Origin: Stenotrophomonas mori
GTDB taxonomy: Bacteria > Pseudomonadota > Gammaproteobacteria > Xanthomonadales > Xanthomonadaceae
Reading direction: 5' to 3'
Length of the DNA stretch: 64,000 bases
Assembly (NCBI RefSeq): GCF_023556335.1
Contig: NZ_JAIKTS010000005.1
Coordinates: 177,263 to 241,262 of the forward strand
A program made the position numbers and the translations under genes. The notes beneath the pieces are model-generated. The model had not been told where the DNA came from. It worked only from the letters and a program-made list of their open reading frames with translations, and ran no database searches. Positions within the stretch are counted from its first letter, which is position 1, and the number at the start of each line of letters is the position of its first letter. Positions 1 through 7,196 of this stretch are shown piece after piece.

Positions 1-926
<926 letters not shown>

Positions 927-943
927 CAGGCTGCCTAAGGAAT

Positions 944-1390
944 TCAGGGGACGACGCTGACGTCGATGCGTCGGCGTTCGGCGTGGGGGAGGGGGTGCAG
1001 CATCTGCGCCAGGGTGACGCCGCGCAGCGCGTCGGCGATCACGTCGTTGATCATCCGCCAGTTCGAGCGCACACCACACTGGTGGGCGATGCCGCACTGG
1101 CTCAGTTCCTGGCTGCATTCGGTGATCGCCAGTGGTCCTTCCATCGCTTCGACGATCTCGATCAGGCTGATCTCGGCGGATGGACGGGTCAGGCGATAGC
1201 CGCCGCGCACCCCGCGCAGGCCTTCCACCAGCCCGGCCTGGGCAAGCGGCTTGAGCAGCTTGCTGACCGTGGGCGGTTCCAGCCCGGAGGCCTCGGCCAG
1301 CTCGGTCGCGCTCAGCACGACGCCCGGCCGTGCGGCGAGCACGGTCATCACGACGCTGGCGTAATCGGTGAGCTTGGTGACGCGGAGCAT
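944..1390 (-). CDS. SUF system Rrf2-family Fe-S transcriptional regulator
   Basis: A 148-residue Rrf2-family winged-helix regulator. The N-terminal HTH covers about residues 1-70, with the family signature VRGGYRL near 61-67. Three cysteines at 92, 99 and 105 (C-X6-C-X5-C) match the cluster-binding triad of IscR/Rrf2 proteins, so it probably senses Fe-S status. It stands directly in front of sufB, which matches the suf regulator family known from Xanthomonas. A sigma70-like promoter lies upstream with a short inverted repeat across its -10, suggesting autoregulation. Family assignment is firm; ligand and regulon are inferred. Confidence 0.92.
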   Translation of the reverse strand: MLRVTKLTDYASVVMTVLAARPGVVLSATELAEASGLEPPTVSKLLKPLAQAGLVEGLRGVRGGYRLTRPSAEISLIEIVEAMEGPLAITECSQELSQCGIAHQCGVRSNWRMINDVIADALRGVTLAQMLHPLPHAERRRIDVSVVP

Positions 1391-1420
1391 GGGGAGGCCG
1401 GAAGGGGTCGGGTGGAAAGC

Positions 1421-1435
1421 GTACCTAAATTGTAC
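1421..1435 (-). promoter_or_regulatory. Possible Rrf2 autoregulatory operator
   Basis: GTAC-N7-GTAC, an interrupted inverted repeat with an AT-rich spacer, sits exactly over the -10 of the promoter driving the Rrf2-sufB genes. Its position suits a repressor site for the neighbouring regulator. The arms are only 4 bp, so this is tentative. Confidence 0.35.
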
Positions 1436-1457
1436 TCTTTTGCGCCGCGGGTCTCAA
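1429..1457 (-). promoter_or_regulatory. Sigma70-like promoter of the Rrf2-suf operon
   Basis: On the minus strand TTGAGA (1457-1452), a 17-bp spacer and TACAAT (1434-1429) match the sigma70 consensus at 5/6 and 5/6. The predicted transcript would start about 30 nt before the Rrf2 ATG at 1390. Confidence 0.6.
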
Positions 1458-1647
1458 ACCCGCTGCCGGGAGGCCGGTATCGACGCCGGAGGGCGTGCAT
1501 GGTGCCCCAGGAAGCGGTGCGAGGCCACCGTGCGCGTGGCCCCTAACCCGCCGCGGCCGCGGTGCGCCCGGGCGCGGGCCGGCCGCCCGGACTTGGGAAG
1601 CCGGCGCGACTGCGCGAGAATCCCGGTTCCCACTCGTTTCCCCGGTC

Positions 1648-2127
1648 ATGTACATGCCCAAGAAGATCCAGGCCCGCAAGTCCACCATCCACGGCAATGG
1701 CGTGTTCGCGCTGGCCGCGATCGCCAAGGGCGAACGCATCATCCAGTACAAGGGACAGCTGCGTACCCACGCCGAGGTGGATGCGGACGATGCCGGCGAC
1801 GTGGAGAGCGGGCATACCTTCCTGTTCACCCTGAACGACGACTATGTGATCGATGCCAACCGCAAGGGCAACGACGCGCGCTGGATCAACCACAGCTGCG
1901 ACCCGAACTGCGAAGCGGTCAGTGAAGAGGCCGATGGCGACGACCGCACCGCCGACAAGGTGTTCGTCGAGGCGATCCGCGCGATCCGCCCTGGCGAGGA
2001 GCTGACCTACAACTACGGCATCACCCTGGCCGAGCGGCATACCCCGCGGTTGAAGCAGATCTGGGCCTGCCGCTGCGGCTCGCCTAAGTGCACCGGCACC
2101 ATGCTGCAGCCCAAGCGCAAGCGCTGA
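1648..2127 (+). CDS. SET-domain protein-lysine N-methyltransferase
   Basis: A 159-residue compact SET protein. The core holds the SAM-binding and knot motif NHSCDPNC (81-88) and the ELTYNYG strand (118-124) with the catalytic tyrosine. A CXCX4C post-SET zinc motif follows (Cys141, 143, 148; Cys84 could be the fourth ligand). These are the marks of lysine methyltransferases, and the sequence looks catalytically intact. The start was set at ATG 1648 (MYMPKKIQARKS) because upstream in-frame sequence is low-complexity and unlike SET proteins; ATG 1654 is an alternative. It is monocistronic and divergent from the suf regulator. The substrate is unknown; two lysine-rich histone-like proteins are encoded nearby (3408 and 34131). 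Confidence 0.9.
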   Translation: MYMPKKIQARKSTIHGNGVFALAAIAKGERIIQYKGQLRTHAEVDADDAGDVESGHTFLFTLNDDYVIDANRKGNDARWINHSCDPNCEAVSEEADGDDRTADKVFVEAIRAIRPGEELTYNYGITLAERHTPRLKQIWACRCGSPKCTGTMLQPKRKR

Positions 2128-2138
2128 GCCACGCCCGT

Positions 2139-2160
2139 GCCCGGCACCGCGGTACCGGGC
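2139..2160. terminator. Hairpin between convergent SET and DUF1439 genes
   Basis: A nearly perfect 22-bp palindrome (GCCCGG arms, one internal mismatch) begins 12 bp after the SET stop and ends 17 bp before the stop of the convergent gene. It lacks a T-run, so intrinsic termination is uncertain, but it may act on both strands. Confidence 0.4.
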
Positions 2161-2176
2161 GCCGGGGCGGCCCGGC

Positions 2177-2761
2177 TCAGTGGCCGAGCAGTCCCTGCGG
2201 CACCAGGGCGCCGAGATCCTTGTTGAAGTCCACGGCGATGCGGCCGTTCTCGATGCCGATCGTCTTGACCTGCAGCGCGCCCATGACATTGGCGATGGCC
2301 GGCTCGATGCGGTAGATCGGTTCGCGGCGGGCGTAGTCGGCCAGCCAGGTGTTGAGCAGGCCGCGGGTGGCGGAATCCAGCTCGGCACCGGCCACCGCAG
2401 GACGGAACGTCTCCACGCTGGGCTGGTCGAGGTGGAAGCCGCGGGTCTGCGCGTCGTAGCGCAGGCCGCTGCTGAGCTGCACGTTGCCGACCGGCCTGGG
2501 CGCACCGCCGCCGGCGCCCGCGGCCAGGTCGAACTGCAGGTCCAGGCGGCTGCCGGCCGGCAGCGTCAGCCGCGGCTGGCTGACGGTCAGCGCGAGCAGG
2601 CCCCCCAGCGCCTTCTGCGAGCGCGGGAAGCTGCCGTCCAGGTACTGCTGCACATCGGCGGCTTCGACCACGAGCCGGTGGCCGTCGAGGCGGGGAGCGG
2701 CCTGCACGCTGGCGGCGACGGCCAGGCAGGCGGCGGGCAACAGCAGGGTGCGGAGGTTCAT
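2177..2761 (-). CDS. DUF1439 family exported protein
   Basis: A 194-residue protein with a clear Sec signal peptide (MNLRTLLLP...AVAASVQAAP, cleavage near residue 22). The mature part resembles DUF1439/YceB-type proteins, which adopt a lipid- or small-molecule-binding beta fold at the envelope. No lipobox cysteine is visible, so this copy is probably soluble and periplasmic. The stretch GIENGRIAVDFNKDLG near the C-terminus is typical of the family. It faces the SET gene convergently. Function is unknown; family call moderate to good. Confidence 0.7.
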   Translation of the reverse strand: MNLRTLLLPAACLAVAASVQAAPRLDGHRLVVEAADVQQYLDGSFPRSQKALGGLLALTVSQPRLTLPAGSRLDLQFDLAAGAGGGAPRPVGNVQLSSGLRYDAQTRGFHLDQPSVETFRPAVAGAELDSATRGLLNTWLADYARREPIYRIEPAIANVMGALQVKTIGIENGRIAVDFNKDLGALVPQGLLGH

Positions 2762-2851
2762 CGGTTCGGCCCGTGGAAGTGGAGACGGAGGCGATGCACG
2801 ATAACCGGAAGCGGTGAACGGCCGGTTAGCGTCGCGGCGTTGCCGCCGCGC

Positions 2852-3157
2852 TCATACGGTACCGCGCAACGCCAGCAGTTTGGCGAGCAGTCCGTCGAGT
2901 TCCGGCTGCAGCGCGCCCAGCGGGTGTTCGGGGTCGCGGGAGGCGCCGGCCAGCGTCTCGAGCAGGCCGGTGGCCACCACCGCGGTGGCATCCTCGTTGC
3001 ACGACAGCAGGCGCTGGCGCTGAGCGCCTTCCAGCGCGTGCATCCAGTCGCGCGGGCTGCGCTGTTCGAATTCGATGGTGCAACGGCCGCTGCACTGGGC
3101 GCCGTCGGCTTCCACCGGCGTGACGGTGATGCGGTAGCGGTGCGTATTGCTGGACAT
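2852..3157 (-). CDS. Small DUF3861-like protein
   Basis: A 101-residue cytoplasmic protein starting MSSNTHRYRITVTPVE. The N-terminal HRYRITVTPV strand followed by a CTIEFEQRSPRDW segment and a helical C-terminus resembles DUF3861 proteins, which have no known role. ATG 3157 was preferred over an upstream in-frame ATG at 3379 because the extra N-terminus would be arginine/proline-rich and unlike the family. It lies between the HU gene and the DUF1439 gene on the same strand, but the HU terminator separates it from HU transcription. Confidence 0.55.
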   Translation of the reverse strand: MSSNTHRYRITVTPVEADGAQCSGRCTIEFEQRSPRDWMHALEGAQRQRLLSCNEDATAVVATGLLETLAGASRDPEHPLGALQPELDGLLAKLLALRGTV

Positions 3158-3354
3158 GGCGTGGTGAGTGACGGATGACCTGGGAAGCACCATAGGCCGG
3201 CCTCGTGGCGGCGGACAGGCGCCGGACCATGACGCTGTGTTCCAGGGCGGCGGGCCGCCGATCCGCATGCACGCCCGGCGGGCGGGGCGGGGGCGGCCAT
3301 GCGTCGCCCATGGCGTGTGCCGGCGCTCCGCGCGCATGGGCGCGGCAGCCGGGC

Positions 3355-3384
3355 AAAAAAAACGGGACGGCGTGGCCATCCCGT
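3355..3384 (-). terminator. Intrinsic terminator of the HU-like gene
   Basis: Reading the minus strand, a hairpin with ACGGGA/TCCCGT arms extended by GGC/GCC around a 3-nt loop (3384-3362) is followed by a run of eight T. It lies 23 bp past the HU stop codon. A textbook Rho-independent terminator. Confidence 0.85.
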
Positions 3385-3407
3385 CTCCATACCGCGGTGC
3401 CGCTGGA

Positions 3408-3806
3408 TCAGCCCGCAGCGTCCTTGAGCTTCTTCAGCGCGCGGACCTTGATCTTGGTGGAGGCCGGCTTGGCGGCGAACCACTGCTCTTCCTTCGTGAA
3501 CGGGTTGATGCCCTTGCGCTTCGGCTTGGCCGGCACGCTCACGGTGGTGATCTTCAGCAGGCCCGGCAGGGTGAAGCTGCCCGCGCCCTTCTTGTTGATC
3601 GATGCGGCCACGGCGCCTTCCAGCGCTGCCAGCACGGAGCGGACATCCTTGGCGGCGACGCTGGTCGCCTCGGACAGGTGGGCAACCAGGCCCGACTTGG
3701 TCAGGGCTTCCTTGATTGGCTTGGGAGCGGCCGGCTTGGCGGCTGCCTTCGTAGCGACTTTCTTCGCTGCCTTCTTCGGGGCAGCCTTCTTAGCGGTCTT
3801 TGCCAT
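3408..3806 (-). CDS. HU-family DNA-binding protein with lysine/alanine-rich N-terminal tail
   Basis: A 132-residue nucleoid protein. Residues 1-30 form a tail of AKKAAPKK-like repeats resembling eukaryotic histone H1 tails. Residues about 31-125 are an HU/IHF fold with the beta-arm motif RKGINPFTKEEQ (98-108 region) and a C-terminal RALKKLKD helix. Classical HU is about 90 residues, so the tail is an added DNA-compacting extension, as seen in several xanthomonad HU-like proteins. ATG 3806 follows a good AGGAAA ribosome site; the longer upstream reading frame has no support. A promoter-like pair lies at 3864-3892 and a strong terminator follows the gene, so it is transcribed alone. Confidence 0.88.
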   Translation of the reverse strand: MAKTAKKAAPKKAAKKVATKAAAKPAAPKPIKEALTKSGLVAHLSEATSVAAKDVRSVLAALEGAVAASINKKGAGSFTLPGLLKITTVSVPAKPKRKGINPFTKEEQWFAAKPASTKIKVRALKKLKDAAG

Positions 3807-3863
3807 GATTTCCTGTTCCGTGAACGGTGGGTTGTTGCGCGTGCCGACCCCGTCGGCAAGCGA

Positions 3864-3892
3864 AATGTAGGGCATGCGCGCGGCATCGCCAA
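3864..3892 (-). promoter_or_regulatory. Candidate promoter of the HU-like gene
   Basis: On the minus strand TTGGCG (3892-3887), a 17-bp spacer and TACATT (3869-3864), each 4/6 to consensus, about 58 bp before the ATG. Confidence 0.4.
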
Positions 3893-4100
3893 TAGGGAAT
3901 CGCGGAAAAACCCCATAAAAATTGCCTCCGGCGCGCCGATGGCGGTGCATCAGGCCGTCCGTTATGGGAAAACGCCGGGGGCCGGCCGCCGCCCGCGCGC
4001 GTCGCGGAGCCCCGGCCGGCGTCCTCCGGCGCTGCGACGCACAAGGCGCTAACGAACGCTGTCATAGGCTGGACGTCCGATCGCACAACGGAGGCATCTC

Positions 4101-4535
4101 ATGGGTATCTCGCGTCACGCCATTGCGCACTGGGAAGGGGATGTAAAGACCGGCCAGGGGCACCTGAGCACGCCGCAGAGCGGGCTGATGGACAACACCC
4201 GCTATGCCTTTTCCAGCCGCTTCGGCGACGAAAAGGGCACCAATCCGGAAGAGCTGATCGCCGCGGCGCATGCCGGCTGCTTCACCATGGCGCTGTCGGC
4301 CAAGCTGACCGACGCGGGGTTCCCGCCGCGCTCGCTGGACACCCGCGCCGACGTGGACCTGTCGATGGACGGCGGTCCGCAGCTGTCGCGCATCCGCCTG
4401 GAGGTCAACGCGGTGGTGCCCGGCATCGACGAGGCGGCGTTCCACGCGCTGGCCGAGGACGCCAAGCAGAACTGCCCGGTGTCACGCGCCTTGAGTGCGG
4501 TGCCGGTCACCTTGGAGGCGAAGTTCGCGTCCTGA
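4101..4535 (+). CDS. osmC: OsmC-type peroxiredoxin
   Basis: A 144-residue OsmC/Ohr-family thiol peroxidase, which reduces organic hydroperoxides in the cytoplasm using a Cys pair. The two redox cysteines are Cys60 (AAAHAGCF) and Cys125 (AKQNCPVS), at the spacing expected for OsmC rather than Ohr. Glu51 in the NPEELIAAA helix is the usual partner residue. Length equals the family norm. A strong GGAGG ribosome site is 7 nt before the ATG. The gene is alone, divergent from the HU gene; in enterics osmC responds to osmotic and stationary-phase signals, but no such signal is readable here. Confidence 0.93.
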   Translation: MGISRHAIAHWEGDVKTGQGHLSTPQSGLMDNTRYAFSSRFGDEKGTNPEELIAAAHAGCFTMALSAKLTDAGFPPRSLDTRADVDLSMDGGPQLSRIRLEVNAVVPGIDEAAFHALAEDAKQNCPVSRALSAVPVTLEAKFAS

Positions 4536-4681
4536 GGTGAAGCCGTGCGGGCCGCGTCGGCGGGCGCCGCGCGGCGGTGCGCGGAGGCCGCTCGGCAAGG
4601 GCCGCCGGGTGCCCCTGCACAGGGCGGCCGCGGCGATGTCGGTATCCGTTGAAACGTATGCGGCGCAATGCGCCGCGCGGT

Positions 4682-4710
4682 TTGTCACTTCGGGCGGATG
4701 GCGGCATAGT
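4682..4710 (+). promoter_or_regulatory. Candidate promoter of the amidohydrolase gene
   Basis: TTGTCA (5/6), a 17-bp spacer and CATAGT (4/6), about 31 bp upstream of the ATG at 4742. Confidence 0.5.
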
Positions 4711-4741
4711 CGCCGTTCCCATTGGCCAGGAGTGTCCACGC

Positions 4742-6433
4742 ATGCGCCGTATCGCCTGTCTTGCCGTTCTGCTTCCCTGCCTGTACACGCCGCCGGCCGC
4801 TGCCGAGGTGCGGGTACTGGTCGCCGACATGATCCGTACCGGCGATCCGCGGCAACCGACGGCCACGGCGATGGCGTGGGACACCGACGCTGGACGGGTG
4901 CTGGCGGTCGGCGACCGCGCCACGCTGGCACAGCGCTACCCGCAGGCATCGACGGTCGAGCTCGGCGATGTCGCGGTGGTGCCGGGGCTGATCGACGCGC
5001 ACGCGCACCTGGTCTACCTCGGCAACACGCTGGCGCAGGCCGACCTGTCCGGCGCCCGCAGCCGCGCCGAGGTGGTGCAGCGGCTGCAGGCGTTCGAGAA
5101 GACGCTGGCACCGGGCGAGTGGCTGCTGGGCGCGGGCTGGGACCAGAACCACTGGGAGGACGGCACCGGCTTCCCGAGCGCGGCCGACCTGGACGCCGCG
5201 TTCCCGGAACGCCCGGTGTTCCTCGACCGCGTCGACGGCCATGCCGGCTGGGTCAACAGCGCCGCGCTGCGCATCGCCGCGGCGGCGGACAAGCCGTTGT
5301 CCGGCGAGTGGCAGCCCTCGGGCGGGCGCATCATGCGCGACGCCGCCGGCAACGCCACCGGCGTGCTGGTGGACCGGGCGGCCGAGCTGGTGACCCGGCA
5401 CATTCCGACCCCGGACGACGCCACCCGCGAGAAGCGGCTGGAAACGGCGCTGCACGAAGCCGTGCGCAACGGCCTGACCGGCGTGCACGACATGGGCGTG
5501 TCGCGCAGCAATCTGGCGCTGATGCGGCGGCTGGCCGACCAGGGCCGCCTGCCGCTGCGCATCAACGCCTATGCCGACGGCAACCAGGAAGCATTGGCCG
5601 ACCTGTGCGCCAACGGCCTGTACCGGCACCCGGGCGGCCGGCTGCAGATGCGGGGCGTGAAGCTGTTCATGGACGGCGCGCTGGGCAGCCGTGGCGCGGC
5701 GATGCTGGACGACTACAGCGACGATCCGCACAACCGCGGCCTGCTGGTCACCTCGCCGGAAGACTTCGACGCGGCGGTGCGCAAGGCCGACGGCTGCAAG
5801 GTGCAGGTCGCCACGCACGCGATCGGCGACCGCGGCAACCGCATCGTCCTGGACACCTATGAGAAGGCGCTCGGCACCCACAAGGACAACGACCACCGCT
5901 GGCGCGTCGAGCATGCCCAGGTGGTGGCGCTGGACGACATCCCGCGGTTCGCCGCGCTGGGGCTGATCGCCTCGATGCAGCCGACCCACGCGACCTCGGA
6001 CATGGGCTGGGTGGAACAGCGGGTGGGACCGGAGCGGGTCCAGGGCGCCTATGCCTGGCAGCGTTACCTGCACAGCGGTGCGCGGCTGGCGCTCGGCTCG
6101 GACTTCCCGGTCGAGCAGGTCGATCCGCGCCTGGGGCTGTATGCCGCGGTGACCCGCCAGGACCGTGCCGGCCAGCCGCCGGGCGGTTGGCAGCCGGAGC
6201 AGCGCCTGAGCGCGGCCGAGGCCCTGCGCGGGTTCACCAGCGATGCCGCGTACGCCGGCCACGATGAAGACCAGGTCGGGCGCCTGCAGAGCGGCATGCG
6301 CGCCGACTTCGTGGTGTACGACCGCGATCCGCTGGATCCGGCCGGTGGCCGTCTGGATGAGCTGAAGGTGCTGTCGACCTGGGTCGATGGCCTGCCGGTG
6401 TACGAGGCGGCCTCTGCCGGCACGCAGGAATAG
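4742..6433 (+). CDS. Exported amidohydrolase, YtcJ-like (Amidohydro_3)
   Basis: A 563-residue amidohydrolase-superfamily enzyme with a signal peptide (MRRIACLAVLLPCLYTPPAAAE). Metal-binding elements are visible: PGLIDAHAHL (HxH), KLFMDGALGSRGA, VATHAIGDRGNR and RWRVEHAQV histidines, and the late LGSDFPVEQVDP aspartate. YtcJ-type members hydrolyse amide or related bonds of unidentified small molecules. ATG 4742 was chosen because it gives the export signal and follows the promoter closely; a longer in-frame N-terminus is non-homologous. It is followed by a GC-rich hairpin and a long gene-free stretch, so it appears monocistronic. Substrate unknown. Confidence 0.88.
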   Translation: MRRIACLAVLLPCLYTPPAAAEVRVLVADMIRTGDPRQPTATAMAWDTDAGRVLAVGDRATLAQRYPQASTVELGDVAVVPGLIDAHAHLVYLGNTLAQADLSGARSRAEVVQRLQAFEKTLAPGEWLLGAGWDQNHWEDGTGFPSAADLDAAFPERPVFLDRVDGHAGWVNSAALRIAAAADKPLSGEWQPSGGRIMRDAAGNATGVLVDRAAELVTRHIPTPDDATREKRLETALHEAVRNGLTGVHDMGVSRSNLALMRRLADQGRLPLRINAYADGNQEALADLCANGLYRHPGGRLQMRGVKLFMDGALGSRGAAMLDDYSDDPHNRGLLVTSPEDFDAAVRKADGCKVQVATHAIGDRGNRIVLDTYEKALGTHKDNDHRWRVEHAQVVALDDIPRFAALGLIASMQPTHATSDMGWVEQRVGPERVQGAYAWQRYLHSGARLALGSDFPVEQVDPRLGLYAAVTRQDRAGQPPGGWQPEQRLSAAEALRGFTSDAAYAGHDEDQVGRLQSGMRADFVVYDRDPLDPAGGRLDELKVLSTWVDGLPVYEAASAGTQE

Positions 6434-7196
6434 CCGTGGCGTGGCGCCGCGGGCCTTCCGGTCCGCGGCGCTGCAACCCGGCTGCAATGTTGGCGGCGCA
6501 TGCTGCGCGTGTCCGGTCGCCGCGCGGGGGCCGTTCCGGCCCGGAGCGTGGCCGTCCGCCCCCGCCAGGTCGATCCCATGCAGCCCTGCCCCCGTTGCAG
6601 CCATCCACGGCGTTGCCCCTGCCGGCGGCTTCCGCTGCGGTGTACGTCGGCCGTCGGCGGGTGCTTTTCCAGCAGCGATGACGATGGCGAAGGCGGTCCG
6701 CGGGATACGGGAGCGGCGGCGCGACGCCTTTCCGGGGCATGACCCGGACTGCGGGAGGTCCGCATGCGACCGGCCACGCAGCGTCGACGGCGGCTCCCGC
6801 ACCGCTTCGCGGCAGACCGGCGACGGCCTGCCGCCGGCCCGGTGCGAAGGGCGGAATCCGCGCAGTCGCGGCCGGTTTGCGCGCTCACGGCCACGGTTGC
6901 CGAAGAAACCGTCGCGTCGCGGCGATGGCGCGGACTGTGACGAAGCGCGCGCGACGGATGAGAGTGCGGATTTTGAAACGGCCTTCGGGTAGAGTGCGCC
7001 GGAGGCTTGGAATCAAGCACTTTCCGGCGCAGGCCTGCGCCGTGCGGCGAAGCGGCAGCGGACCGCCGCATCCGGTTGCAACGGCAATGAAGTTTGTCTT
7101 TGCATAGACATTACGCATTGTTCGTTCATGAGTTGGCACTGTCTGCGCGCCCGTAAACCGGGTGCCCCAGCCACCGCGAATTCGAGTAACGAACCC
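6434..7196. other. Gene-free stretch between amidohydrolase and TonB receptor
   Basis: About 760 bp without a convincing gene. It holds a hairpin just after the amidohydrolase stop (6444-6471) and GC-rich sequence with short open frames in all registers that lack ribosome sites or recognisable products. The last 120 bp are more AT-rich and probably carry the receptor promoter, but no well-spaced -35/-10 pair stands out. Confidence 0.5.
6444..6471 (+). terminator. GC-rich hairpin after the amidohydrolase gene
   Basis: Perfect 9-bp arms GCGCCGCGG/CCGCGGCGC around a 10-nt loop, 10 bp past the stop codon. No T-run follows, so it may be a Rho-dependent or 3'-stabilising structure. Confidence 0.4.

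Noticed and set aside
6973..6995. TTGAAA and TAGAGT as a promoter for the first TonB receptor
   Set aside because: The spacer is only 11 bp, far too short for sigma70.
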